This document shows, piece after piece, positions 32,080-41,167 of a DNA stretch of 41,208 nt. Source of the DNA: Bdellovibrio sp. CG22_combo_CG10-13_8_21_14_all_39_27. Its GTDB lineage: Bacteria > Bdellovibrionota > Bacteriovoracia > Bacteriovoracales > Bacteriovoracaceae. The notes under the pieces are model-generated. The model was not told where the DNA came from. It saw only the letters and a program-made list of their open reading frames with translations, and made no database searches. The stretch lies in contig PCTW01000005.1 in the NCBI GenBank assembly GCA_002786715.1, positions 1 to 41,208 on the forward strand, given 5' to 3'. How positions within the stretch are numbered: the first letter of the stretch is position 1; every line of letters starts with the position of its first letter. A program made the translations under genes and the position numbers.

Positions 32080-34560
32080 ATGCGCATGTTCTGCAATATA
32101 TTAATGACTTGCCTCTTTTTATGCATTGCTCCAGTTACATTCTCTCAAACGACCCCATCTCAACCGATGCCACTTCCATCGCCAAATCCGTTACCGAAAC
32201 CCTGGGCCGATGAGTTTATGGGTTACCTATTTAGTGAACTTGGCCATCAATGGAATCAAGCTGGAGATCGCTTCACTTCAACTCTTTTTGCAGCACTAAC
32301 TGATCGCCAATTATTCTCAACTGATCTACTCGGTGGAAACTTATCACTTAATATCAAACGCAACATATATGATAACCGCGATATTTTAGACACATGGACG
32401 GTCGTGGATATTTTTAATGTTCCGCTGTCTTACAATCTTCCCATTGCTGATTGGGTAGAACTTGATAGTGGCCCCATTTCCATTGGTCTCGGTCTCACTT
32501 TTGACATGTCAGCACTCAATATTCGCCAAGTTCGGCCTCACGACATTGTCCTCGAAACAAAAGTGACAGAGCTAAAAGAAGAAATTCAACAGCAAGTTCA
32601 AAATATTGATAATGAAGAAACGAGTGATGAGGATATTCTGATTGCACAGGATGAAGGAGTCATTCCGTGGAGTAAACTCTCTCCTCTGGTAATGGCAAGA
32701 TACTCGAAGCTCCTAAATCTCTTAACTCACCCACTACGCTTACCTTTGACTCCCAAAAAAGCATTAAAGATGCACAAAGGTGAAATCAGTTCCTGGCTTG
32801 CCAGTGGAACAGTTCAAATTGGAGCTTCAGTTGGTTGGAGTATCATCAACCCGACAGGACTCAGTAATACTCATTGGGGAGCAGGTCTTTCAACTTATAT
32901 CAATGGTCGATACCAATTCTCTGTTCATAAAGAGAAAGATGATCAAGTGCTACTGAAGATGACTCGCGTTCAAAATAAAGGCCGCAATATCGTCATTGGA
33001 AATGCAGAAATCAAAAAAGAAATATTCAATGGTTTCTTGGTTTCAGAAAAAAAATATGGAACAATTACGGCCTCTATTATTCCTTTTCAAGTTCTCTTAA
33101 ACACAAATGCCGCTAAACAATTTGATATTGCCTATCGCTTTGATCTCACAAAAATTGAGGCAAGAAAAGCTTATGCAAAAGCAGTCATGGGAAGAACAGC
33201 ACTGGCCCATGAACTTTCTCAAGTCGAAGGTAGTGGTGTCACTTGGGCCTTTCAACGAGAGATGACTTCTCGCTCTCTTTCTCGATCACATCAAACTCTT
33301 CTTACTGTAGTTTTTCAAAGAGCTTCGCATAATTCAATGACCCTAAGTGAAGCCACTATTTCTACGCCCGATGAAGAGAGACAAGTTTTTACAGGTATGA
33401 CTTCTCATACTCGTGGACATCGTACCTTTTGGGGAATCCTCGAAGGAAAACGCTATAGTTTTGGAACAACTTTTGATGATCAAGCTCAAACCTCAAGAAA
33501 AGATGAAGGTTTAATAATTGAAGCTCAATTCAATGACAATCATACCAATGCCCGTGAAATGCATGAGCTCATGAATGAAGTTGAAGAAGGCATTCAAAAA
33601 CCGGGACTTTTTGAACGACCTGCTATTTATGATCCTTCGACTCTTTGCCAAACTCATGAAACCGATTGTCGTCCAACTCTTCTGAAATATGGTCGCTCAA
33701 GCTTTTATTATAAAATATTTTTAAATAAAAAATTATTAGACATTCTCAAGAAGACTTCGACTTCAGAGATGTGGAAAAATCTTGAATACGCCTTTGGAGT
33801 AAAGGAAGGACATTGGTCAAGCAAGGGCAAGAGATGGATGAGTGCTCTTTGGCGATTACCGATTGCAGTCACAAATATACCTTTGAATATCCTCGATCTC
33901 CATGTCAAAGAAGGATCAAAACTTATTTTGGCGCAACAACTGATGAGACGTTTTAAGGATTGGCAAAAGATAAATGATCCTAAAGAACAGGCCTTTGACC
34001 TCGCAGCTTTTTTCCGAGCGCAAAATTACTCTCGTGAATTGATCCGCCTAGTCCGCCAAGCTTTAAAAGGTCAAAAAATTCCCTACTATGTAAGTGCACA
34101 CGCTCCTGAATTGTTTGGCTCACTCTCCACTTCAAGTGATGAAGCCCCTCCAACTCCTGGTCAAGATCCGACAACTGAAATTATCGATTTTGATAGGATG
34201 GGACCTCGAACGACTTATGATCCTGAGGCCAAGCTCAATCAATTTGGAGTTGAAGTCTTAAACAAAAATGAAATCCAAATTCGCTTTGAACTTCCAGTTG
34301 AAAGTCACGCGCTCTATTGGCGAGTGGACAAAATACGCGGTTGGCTAGGTGGCAAGAAATTGATTCGATTAGTAACTTCAACTTCCCATCTGCCTTCAGG
34401 AATGAACGTCATCTCCTTGAAGCGAAATGAATCAAATGGAGAATTTCAGCAATTAGCGGATCACCTTTTTGCGAATAAAGAGGTTCGCTTGATGGTCGCT
34501 CTGGCAATTGAAAGCAACCATTGGGGTGCTATTCAGAGTAAAGATATCGTTCTTCGTTAA
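32080..34560 (+). CDS. Large secreted protein of unknown function (826 residues)
   Basis: The product has a signal peptide (about 1-22, ending APVTFSQ) and then a Pro-rich segment (25-40; PMPLPSPNPLPKPW). The long body is predicted mixed alpha/beta, with Arg/Lys-rich helices in the middle and a short Pro/Thr linker near 690 (EAPPTPGQDPTTE). The last 100 residues look like a compact beta domain. No catalytic motif or known family is recognised. Size and export suggest a surface or periplasmic factor. It diverges from the secreted cysteine protease gene with a 133-base gap, and the two may share regulation. Its stop overlaps that of the cardiolipin synthase gene by 4 bases. Confidence 0.82.
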   Translation: MRMFCNILMTCLFLCIAPVTFSQTTPSQPMPLPSPNPLPKPWADEFMGYLFSELGHQWNQAGDRFTSTLFAALTDRQLFSTDLLGGNLSLNIKRNIYDNRDILDTWTVVDIFNVPLSYNLPIADWVELDSGPISIGLGLTFDMSALNIRQVRPHDIVLETKVTELKEEIQQQVQNIDNEETSDEDILIAQDEGVIPWSKLSPLVMARYSKLLNLLTHPLRLPLTPKKALKMHKGEISSWLASGTVQIGASVGWSIINPTGLSNTHWGAGLSTYINGRYQFSVHKEKDDQVLLKMTRVQNKGRNIVIGNAEIKKEIFNGFLVSEKKYGTITASIIPFQVLLNTNAAKQFDIAYRFDLTKIEARKAYAKAVMGRTALAHELSQVEGSGVTWAFQREMTSRSLSRSHQTLLTVVFQRASHNSMTLSEATISTPDEERQVFTGMTSHTRGHRTFWGILEGKRYSFGTTFDDQAQTSRKDEGLIIEAQFNDNHTNAREMHELMNEVEEGIQKPGLFERPAIYDPSTLCQTHETDCRPTLLKYGRSSFYYKIFLNKKLLDILKKTSTSEMWKNLEYAFGVKEGHWSSKGKRWMSALWRLPIAVTNIPLNILDLHVKEGSKLILAQQLMRRFKDWQKINDPKEQAFDLAAFFRAQNYSRELIRLVRQALKGQKIPYYVSAHAPELFGSLSTSSDEAPPTPGQDPTTEIIDFDRMGPRTTYDPEAKLNQFGVEVLNKNEIQIRFELPVESHALYWRVDKIRGWLGGKKLIRLVTSTSHLPSGMNVISLKRNESNGEFQQLADHLFANKEVRLMVALAIESNHWGAIQSKDIVLR

Positions 34561-35999
34561 AGAATGGGTGAAAAAAGTCGTGACGATTTAATGAGAATTT
34601 TCTCCCATGTTGTCCATTGATCGGGATCGATGATTGGATATACTTGGGCGGAATCAAAATCATTAATAAACATTTCACGAACTTTTTGAGCGAACTCATC
34701 ATCTACAATCACAGCAGTAGCTTCAAAGTTTAAACGAAATGATCTGTTATCTAAATTAGCGGTTCCTACTGCTGCCATCTCTCCATCAACTTGCAATGCT
34801 TTTTGATGGAGAAATCCATTAGTATACATATAGAATTTTACGCCGGCCAATTGCAGAGGATAGATGTAGTCGTAACGGGCCCAATAGACCATGACATGAT
34901 CGGGTCGCTCTGGAATAAGGATTCGAACGTCTACTCCTTTTAAAGCGGCCAACTTCAAGGCACTTTGTATTTTTCCATCTGGCACGAAATAAGGTGAAGC
35001 AATCCAAAGTTCTGTTTGGGCTTGATTAATAATATGAGTAAAAAAGAGACCACAAGATTCCATCGAATCAGCTGGACCCGATGGTAAAATAAGTACCTTT
35101 TTATTTTCTTGAAAAGAGTGTGACTTCCAACTCACTTCAGGAATTTTCTCAGTACTCCAATACCAATCTTCTAAGAAAGGAATTTGAAGTGCCAATACGG
35201 CGGGGCCATAAATTTCAAGATGAGTATCACGCCAAGGAGTTAAAGCTGGATCCAATCCCAAATATTCATCTCCTACATTATGTCCACCCAGATAACCGAC
35301 TTCTCCATCAACAACGACAATCTTGCGATGATTTCTAAAATTAATCTGCCAAGGATAAGCTGGACCTTTTCCGATTTTAAAAGAGTCAATCTCAATTCCA
35401 TGAGAAGCAAGTTCATCAACATAAGCCTGATCTAATTCTCTTGAACCAATAGCGTCATAAAGAAAATAAATTCTCACCCCGCGCTTTCGGGCTTGAATCA
35501 AGTGAGACTTTAATTGATTGCCGAGACCATCATCATCCACAATAAAAAATAAAATTAAAATATAATCTTTTGCTGAGTCGATGGCCGAGAAAATAGCATT
35601 AAAAGTATCTTGCCCATTAATTAATAGTTTTACCTTATTGCCCCGAAAGAATGGCAACAAGGACAATTTTTCTAATACGCGATAAAACTTAAGATCATCG
35701 TCAACACATTCAAAATCTTTGAGCCAGTCGAGTTGGGCCGTATCTTTACCAATGTACTCCTCACCTTTTCTTCTTCTCATTAAATGTGTTTGCAGACGAT
35801 GAGTTCCAAAAACGACATAAAGTGGAATGGAAACCCAAGGCAGAAGAATTAAAGAAATGGCCCAAGCGATCGCTCCTTGGCTTGTTCGCGCCATAAGGAT
35901 TGCTCGAATAGCGAACGCTATCGCCAAAAGCTCAACCAAAAAGTAAACGGAGCCCCAAAAATTAAAATCACTTGGAACTGTGAAATTGAATAAATTCAT
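34557..35999 (-). CDS. cls: Cardiolipin synthase (phospholipase D family)
   Basis: This 480-residue inner-membrane enzyme joins two phosphatidylglycerol molecules to make cardiolipin and glycerol. Two membrane helices (about 14-33 and 42-64) are followed by two HKD motifs: H224-K226-D231 in FRNHRKIVVVDGEVGYLGGHN, given here as NHRKIVVVD, and H398-K400-D405 in LHQKALQVDG, each with downstream Gly-Gly/Asn residues. The layout and length match ClsA-type enzymes. Its own ribosome site is weak. A 23-codon small ORF with a better site ends 4 bases before its ATG, so it may be translated by coupling. It converges with the 826-residue secreted protein gene. Confidence 0.94.
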   Translation of the reverse strand: MNLFNFTVPSDFNFWGSVYFLVELLAIAFAIRAILMARTSQGAIAWAISLILLPWVSIPLYVVFGTHRLQTHLMRRRKGEEYIGKDTAQLDWLKDFECVDDDLKFYRVLEKLSLLPFFRGNKVKLLINGQDTFNAIFSAIDSAKDYILILFFIVDDDGLGNQLKSHLIQARKRGVRIYFLYDAIGSRELDQAYVDELASHGIEIDSFKIGKGPAYPWQINFRNHRKIVVVDGEVGYLGGHNVGDEYLGLDPALTPWRDTHLEIYGPAVLALQIPFLEDWYWSTEKIPEVSWKSHSFQENKKVLILPSGPADSMESCGLFFTHIINQAQTELWIASPYFVPDGKIQSALKLAALKGVDVRILIPERPDHVMVYWARYDYIYPLQLAGVKFYMYTNGFLHQKALQVDGEMAAVGTANLDNRSFRLNFEATAVIVDDEFAQKVREMFINDFDSAQVYPIIDPDQWTTWEKILIKSSRLFSPIL

Positions 36000-36003
36000 A
36001 TTG

Positions 36004-36075
36004 TTATTTTATCCCTAGTACGGCCAGCATTGAAAGTGCTTGTTTAATCACAAAGAAATTGATGATTTCAATCAT
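36004..36075 (-). CDS. Probable 23-residue hydrophobic small protein upstream of cls
   Basis: On the minus strand an ATG at 36075 opens a 23-codon frame ending at TAA (36006-36004). GAGGA lies 8 bases ahead, a better ribosome site than that of cls itself. The peptide starts MIEIINFFVIKQ and ends LAVLGIK: short, hydrophobic and able to span or lie on a membrane. The stop lies 4 bases before the cls ATG. It may be a real small membrane protein or a leader peptide that couples translation to cls. The call rests on frame, ribosome site and position only. Confidence 0.5.
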   Translation of the reverse strand: MIEIINFFVIKQALSMLAVLGIK

Positions 36076-36141
36076 GTTTTATTTCCTCAGCAATTGGTAG
36101 ATATTTCCTGAGATTAAAATCACCATAAGGAGTACGCGTCA

Positions 36142-36567
36142 ATGAAAGCATTATCAATAATTACGGCCCTTTTCTTCATCACTATTGGTCAAGCTTCGGC
36201 CAAGGTTAACTTCATTGAAGCTCTTGTAGAGAAATACCCTAGCGTCATTGACGATTCTGAAAATGGAAAGCTTCTCGATTGCTTTACGTGTCATACAGTT
36301 GATAAGTGGCAAAGAAACGACTTTGGACTTGAGCTTCAAGCTGAGATCAGAGCTGAATATACTGCTCAACATGGACAAGCACCTACTGTAAGTACTGTTT
36401 ATGATCGTGACCTCATCAAAACTGCACTTACAAAAATCGAAGATACAGACTCTGATGGCGACGGTTATACCAACAAAGTAGAAATCGAAAGCAACCATTG
36501 CCCAGGTGATTACAAAGATTATCCGGGTGTTGCCGATTCAAGAACAAACTGTAAAACAGAATTCTAA
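36142..36567 (+). CDS. Periplasmic one-heme c-type protein with EF-hand loop
   Basis: The 141-residue protein has a signal peptide (1-20, ending GQASA). A single heme-attachment motif CFTCH is at 47-51. A canonical 12-residue calcium-binding loop follows at 103-114 (D103, D105, D107, G108, N111, E114; DSDGDGYTNKVE). Two late cysteines (C120, C137) could form a disulfide. A possible distal heme ligand is not obvious. The calcium loop is of the EF-hand/thrombospondin-3 kind often found in secreted proteins. Electron transfer or redox sensing gated by calcium is possible but unproven. AAGGAG lies 9 bases before the ATG, and a strong terminator follows, so it is a single-gene unit. Confidence 0.85.
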   Translation: MKALSIITALFFITIGQASAKVNFIEALVEKYPSVIDDSENGKLLDCFTCHTVDKWQRNDFGLELQAEIRAEYTAQHGQAPTVSTVYDRDLIKTALTKIEDTDSDGDGYTNKVEIESNHCPGDYKDYPGVADSRTNCKTEF

Positions 36568-36592
36568 TATTCACTAGAAAATAACATCAAGA

Positions 36593-36620
36593 AAGCGGAG
36601 TTCATCTCCGCTTTTTTTTT
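36593..36620 (+). terminator. Intrinsic terminator after the c-type heme protein gene
   Basis: An 8-bp stem (AAGCGGAG at 36593-36600 with CTCCGCTT at 36606-36613) encloses a TTCAT loop and runs into nine T (36612-36620) on the plus strand. It lies 26 bases after the stop. It sits against the end of the convergent FecR-domain gene and may also slow minus-strand transcription, although the T run there is poor. Confidence 0.93.
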
Positions 36621-36622
36621 GG

Positions 36623-38479
36623 TTAAAAAATTCGAGAAATGCTTATGAAAAGGCCATTGGAAGTTCGAGTATTTTTAGAAGAATAAAGAGTATTTGATAC
36701 ACTTTGCGTCTCATTAAACATTTTGAAGCCAGCGCTCGCTTTCCAATTACGATTTACCCACCACCCCAAATCAAGTCCAAAATGTAAGCCCAGGCCACTT
36801 TTAACTTGAAATGAACCTGTCTCACGGGGAAGGTTTGAAGAGACTCCAAACAGAGTGTTCACTGCAAAAGAATTAAATTGGATCATATTCCAAAAAAGAG
36901 AATACCCCACTCGAGGAACACTTGCTCTTCTTAACTCATCTACTACAGTCGTTGAGCCTGTATGATCTAAAAAATATTCTTGCATAAGGGCCATTCTCAA
37001 TGAATGTCTCACTCGCTTTCCAGAGGCATAATCTAATCGAACAGCCATTCCTAATAAGTCATGACTATTTTGCACAATGGACCCTGCTGAACTTAAATCA
37101 TATTCTTCACGCTTCGCTGTGAATTCGAAAACGGGGCGCATATTACGGTAGCCAGAAACACCAAGGTTGACTTGATAAAGGCTGGCACTTTTAGTTTTCA
37201 ATGATTGATCAGTTCCCAATCGAGTATCTGAGGTCACTTTGAGATCATTGCTATAACCCATCATCAAGAATTCAAGTGAATCTTTTGAAACTAATTCGTA
37301 CTGAGAGTAACGCTCAAACTCTTCAAGACGATCTAGGGACTTTGAAGTTAAAATGATATCTGTTGCAGAATTCTTATTCATTGATCTAGCTTGCGCCAAC
37401 AAAACTTGAGCTTCTTCTCTCGTCTTTGCCGCAGCTTTCTTAACCATAAAACCTCGAACTGGGTCGAGGGCCAATCCTTTGGGAGCTTGGTATTGACCAG
37501 TATGAACATCGACTTGACCGATCTTATTATCAATAAAAACATTATTCTTTGGATCAAAATTAGCTTCGCTTCCTGGAGGTACATAGATCCCTGTCTCCAA
37601 GTCAATCAAACCTCCAGACTTTGGAGCATATATGCGATTGGCTTCATCATAAAAACCTTCAGGTGGAGTTTCCTGTGGAGCTGCTTTAATGACTAAATCA
37701 TTGGCCTCAAGAGAATCGATATTGGCCTTCACAATGCTTGATTCTTTTTTCTGTAAGAAATCAGAATTTTTATAAAGAGCATTTACTTGGACAGGGTTGA
37801 CGATAACCGGTTCCGTTACTTTGGTAAGGCCTTCCATAGAACCAGAGAACTGTCCTGCCTTTACAACCACAGTTTCTTTCGTTTGAAGTAACTTCTTTAA
37901 TTCAATTTCTTCAGGATTATTACTTTTAGAAACCGTGTTAATTTCAAGATCACCGGCATCGGTGCGATGAACTTCCTTTTCAAAATCCATCAATTGGGTG
38001 TCATCCGTTTTAACCATGGCCACTTCGCCATTATAAGTAAGAAGATTGGTGACTTTATTTTCAGGATTATACAAAGTTTGAAAATCTGTTCCACGAACTC
38101 CCATTGCAGCGGTTCGGGTTTTTACGTAAAACTTTTCTTTCCCTTCAGCATTAGGTTGAACAGCATTACGCATTTTTCCCTTGAGAAGTGATACGATACT
38201 TGGATCTTTCTTGTCGATTTGAACGATTACGGCCTTTGATTCAGGTCCTAAACTCATCACAGAATTATCAATGAAACGAATACGAACAAAACTTCCTCTG
38301 CCAGTAACAATTGAAGTGTCTTCTTTTAACTTATCACCTTCAGAAACTTTGCGAGCAATATACTGCCCTGGAGAAAGTTGAGTAATAGTTCCTCTGACTT
38401 TTTCAACTACGGCCACGTCTGGACGTGACGCCGCAAAACTTACAGAAAATAAAAATAATACAATTTGAATCAAGTTCAT
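36623..38479 (-). CDS. FecR-domain protein with internal repeats and C-terminal barrel-like region
   Basis: The 618-residue exported protein has a signal peptide (1-17). A FecR-type domain (about 50-155; GDKLKEDTSIVTGRGSFVRI, AAMGVRGTDFQ) follows. A middle region has two to three imperfect repeats of about 16 residues (276-345) built on G-x-x-D-x-x-T-G-x-Y-x-x-P-x-G, as in GLIDLETGIYVPPG and GQVDVHTGQYQAPKG. The C-terminal part (about 405-618) has alternating beta strands and ends FISISRIF, like an outer-membrane barrel. No ECF sigma factor or TonB receptor lies beside it, so classical FecR signalling is unlikely. FecR domains in such exported proteins may be structural or bind peptidoglycan or glycans. 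AGG lies 6 bases before the ATG. Confidence 0.85.
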   Translation of the reverse strand: MNLIQIVLFLFSVSFAASRPDVAVVEKVRGTITQLSPGQYIARKVSEGDKLKEDTSIVTGRGSFVRIRFIDNSVMSLGPESKAVIVQIDKKDPSIVSLLKGKMRNAVQPNAEGKEKFYVKTRTAAMGVRGTDFQTLYNPENKVTNLLTYNGEVAMVKTDDTQLMDFEKEVHRTDAGDLEINTVSKSNNPEEIELKKLLQTKETVVVKAGQFSGSMEGLTKVTEPVIVNPVQVNALYKNSDFLQKKESSIVKANIDSLEANDLVIKAAPQETPPEGFYDEANRIYAPKSGGLIDLETGIYVPPGSEANFDPKNNVFIDNKIGQVDVHTGQYQAPKGLALDPVRGFMVKKAAAKTREEAQVLLAQARSMNKNSATDIILTSKSLDRLEEFERYSQYELVSKDSLEFLMMGYSNDLKVTSDTRLGTDQSLKTKSASLYQVNLGVSGYRNMRPVFEFTAKREEYDLSSAGSIVQNSHDLLGMAVRLDYASGKRVRHSLRMALMQEYFLDHTGSTTVVDELRRASVPRVGYSLFWNMIQFNSFAVNTLFGVSSNLPRETGSFQVKSGLGLHFGLDLGWWVNRNWKASAGFKMFNETQSVSNTLYSSKNTRTSNGLFISISRIF

Positions 38480-38498
38480 TACTTACCTAAATGTGTAT

Positions 38499-38527
38499 CC
38501 ATATTCTCTCGTACGCTAGGAATATGG
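38499..38527. repeat. 8-bp inverted repeat between spoVR and the FecR-domain gene
   Basis: CCATATTC (38499-38506) and GAATATGG (38520-38527) flank a 13-base spacer that itself contains the palindrome CGTACG. No T run follows on either strand, so it is a poor intrinsic terminator. It could be an operator for the FecR-domain gene, whose start is about 20 bases away, or a transcript-end stem-loop for spoVR. Confidence 0.4.
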
Positions 38528-38534
38528 TCAACAC

Positions 38535-40043
38535 TTAGATGGGTTTCATTTCACGTCCGTCGTAACAGAAGGTAACGCTTTTTCCCTCTTGAACAGTTGA
38601 CAGGTTTACTGGTCTTTTCCAAAGAGCATAAAGATTGCGAAGGGTATCCGATGCATACCCTAAATCAAGGTCTACACCATGATAAATATGCTTCAAAAGC
38701 ATCTCTCCACGATTAGCAAAGTTAATCTCTTCGACTTCAATCAAGGGCTGACCAAAATTAGTCAGACTCAAAAGCAGCTTTTGCTTAATGGCTTCAAAAT
38801 CTCTGGTATCGATTTCAAATCGTCCAGATCGAGAATTGTACTTATAGGTAAAGAGCTGCTGTCTTTCACAAAATTCCGGAGTAAAGAACTCGTCGATAAA
38901 GGTAATATCGTTATGAGATGCCCTCACTTCAAAGACCTTTTCTCTTCCCATATTGGTAGGACGGTTCCAATTTTCCTTTTCATGAAGGTCAGTACATTCC
39001 AGATATTCCTTTCCAAAACGACCTGTATTCCAACGGAATTCGATATCGCGAAATAGTTCAATTCCTATTTTATAAGGATTGATATTTTTCTTACTCATCG
39101 CCATTACACCTGCATGATGATCAGCAAAATCGATGATTTCACTAGAGCGCAAGGCTTTTTGGGTCATAATTGTTGAATGCCAATAGCTGGCCCAACCTTC
39201 ATTCATAATCTTAGTCATTCTCTGAGGTAGAAAATAGTAAGCTTCTTCTCTTAAGATACCTAAAATATCTGCTTCCCATTCTTTGAGTGGGGCATACTCG
39301 AGCACCCATCTCATGACATCGCGTTTACCAATGAACTTCTTCTTATATTGATGAACGATTTCGTCTTCATCCACTTTGCTAGTTGAAGGATTTTGCGGAT
39401 TAAAGAGCTTAGAACGCATGAAAGACTTGAGAGCAGACGAAACACCGCTATTTTCTTCTCCACTTTCTTCTTCTATCGCTTTAATCTGTTGTTCAATTCT
39501 TTTACGAGCGAGATCAGGAGTTTCAAAAAGCACATCGATATCTAGTAGGTTCTCAAGTGAGAGCACTTTGTCGATAAAATCTTCAACCTTATCTTGACCA
39601 AATCGATCCATATAACGTCGAATTTTGGTTCCATGATTTGCCATAACATCCATCATGTTGCGATCAGTGTTTCTAAACCAAGAATTATTCTTAAAAAAAT
39701 CAGCGTGACCATAAACATGGGCCATCACTGTTTTTTGATCGACAATATGGTTGGCATTGAGAAGATAGGCATACACCGGCTCGGTGTTGATCACCATTTC
39801 ATAAATTTTTTGTAAGCCATAGGCATAGCCTTTGGAGAGCTGGTCGTAATCCATTCCAAAACGCCAATGGGGATAGCGGCTTGGAAAGCCGCCTTGAGCG
39901 GCCAAAATATTGATCGTATCGTAATCACAAACTTCAAATATGACTGGATAAAAATCTAAACCGTAATCAAGCGCATATTGATGAATTTCTTCTTTGAGCT
40001 CAAGCAATTCTCCAGAGATAGGGCGAGATCTTTGAGTTAACAT
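38535..40043 (-). CDS. spoVR: SpoVR family protein (YcgB-like)
   Basis: The 502-residue cytoplasmic protein matches the SpoVR/YcgB family over its length. Hallmarks are the early YALDYGLDFYPVIFEV, GFPSRYPHWRFGM (57-69), the YAYLLNANHIVDQKTVMAHVYGHADFF region shortened here to HVYGHADFF, and EGWASYWHS, where His and Glu residues look metal-binding. The family is needed for normal spore cortex in Bacillus and belongs to a stress or stationary-phase set with PrkA and YhbH in Gram-negatives. The biochemical role is unsettled. Its start overlaps the last base of the upstream YhbH gene, so the two are translationally coupled. Confidence 0.95.
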   Translation of the reverse strand: MLTQRSRPISGELLELKEEIHQYALDYGLDFYPVIFEVCDYDTINILAAQGGFPSRYPHWRFGMDYDQLSKGYAYGLQKIYEMVINTEPVYAYLLNANHIVDQKTVMAHVYGHADFFKNNSWFRNTDRNMMDVMANHGTKIRRYMDRFGQDKVEDFIDKVLSLENLLDIDVLFETPDLARKRIEQQIKAIEEESGEENSGVSSALKSFMRSKLFNPQNPSTSKVDEDEIVHQYKKKFIGKRDVMRWVLEYAPLKEWEADILGILREEAYYFLPQRMTKIMNEGWASYWHSTIMTQKALRSSEIIDFADHHAGVMAMSKKNINPYKIGIELFRDIEFRWNTGRFGKEYLECTDLHEKENWNRPTNMGREKVFEVRASHNDITFIDEFFTPEFCERQQLFTYKYNSRSGRFEIDTRDFEAIKQKLLLSLTNFGQPLIEVEEINFANRGEMLLKHIYHGVDLDLGYASDTLRNLYALWKRPVNLSTVQEGKSVTFCYDGREMKPI

Positions 40044-41158
40044 TATTTCCCCTTCCCTAAAAAATCTCGAATCGAATCGAGAATGGCTTCTTTATTTTTT
40101 ATTTTTGAAAGGATAACATCGTCGTGACTCTCTCCGTACTTTGTCATGAGGTCTTTATAAAATTGACCTGAACCGTAACGAGATTCCACCTGTCCGTAGC
40201 AAAAAACATTTGAGCTTGGAATGATGTCATTATCGAGAAGATCTAAGCACAACTTGGTATCATCAGTTGACCAGTTATCCCCATCTGAAAAATGGAAAGG
40301 ATAGATATTCCATTCCGAAGGATTATAATCCGCTTCAATGATTTCTTTGCACAATTTAAAAGCAGAAGAAATGAGTGTTCCCCCACTTTCTCGAGTTTTG
40401 AAAAAAGTTTCTTCATCCACTTCTTTTGCCGTAGCATCGTGAATGATATATCTCATTTCAATATTCTTATATTGGCTCTTTAACCATAAATTGATCCAAA
40501 AACTTTCAGTGCGAACAATTTCTTTTTGCTCGTCTCCCATAGAACCAGAAACGTCCATCATATAAATGACAACCGCTGAATTCTCGAACTCTACCTTGGT
40601 ACTTGAAGAGCGATAGCGCATATCGCTTTTTATCGGAATAATGACGGGATTATTCTCATCATAAGTTCCAGTTGCAACTTGACGTTTAAGAGCTTCACGA
40701 TAAGAACGTTTAAAATGTTTAAGTGAATCAGGACCGACGGTGCCGATAGAAGAATAACGATGAGTTGTTGCTTCTAATGTTTTTTTGCCTTTTGGTTCAA
40801 TATTTGGAAGAGCTAATTCTTCTCCTAATATGGCGGCCAATTCTTCGAGCGATAGATCGACTTCAAGCTCTTTGTTACCAGCTTGATTACCTACTTCGCC
40901 TTCACCCGGTTCGCCCTCACCTGGTTGACCATCAACGGGATCTCCCTGCTGACCATCACCCTGACCCATTCCGCCTTGGCTTTTTTCACCAAATTTAAAA
41001 CGTGGTGTTTCAATTTGAGGCATGGGGATTTTGAAAGTGCCATCACCTTTAGGTACTGGCATTTCTCCACCTGATACATATTTTCTGAGATTGTCTCGAA
41101 TTTTGCCTTTAACAATTTTGCGAAATCGAGAGTGATCCCTTTTTATGGGATGATCCAT
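40043..41158 (-). CDS. YhbH/YeaH family protein (DUF444, VWA domain)
   Basis: This 371-residue cytoplasmic protein belongs to the DUF444 family found with PrkA kinase and SpoVR. The N-terminal [20 protein letters not shown] is typical. A Gly/Gln/Glu-rich, probably disordered linker covers about 58-95. The C-terminal von Willebrand A-like domain (about 190-365) carries the metal motif D202-x-S204-x-S206 in [10 protein letters not shown]. The protein is thought to act with PrkA in nutrient-stress or stationary-phase response; direct targets are unclear. AAGGAG (41169-41164 on the complement) lies 5 bases before the ATG and overlaps the stop of the upstream gene. It shares a base with the spoVR start. 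Confidence 0.95.
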   Translation of the reverse strand: MDHPIKRDHSRFRKIVKGKIRDNLRKYVSGGEMPVPKGDGTFKIPMPQIETPRFKFGEKSQGGMGQGDGQQGDPVDGQPGEGEPGEGEVGNQAGNKELEVDLSLEELAAILGEELALPNIEPKGKKTLEATTHRYSSIGTVGPDSLKHFKRSYREALKRQVATGTYDENNPVIIPIKSDMRYRSSSTKVEFENSAVVIYMMDVSGSMGDEQKEIVRTESFWINLWLKSQYKNIEMRYIIHDATAKEVDEETFFKTRESGGTLISSAFKLCKEIIEADYNPSEWNIYPFHFSDGDNWSTDDTKLCLDLLDNDIIPSSNVFCYGQVESRYGSGQFYKDLMTKYGESHDDVILSKIKNKEAILDSIRDFLGKGK

Positions 41159-41167
41159 GAGTTCTCC

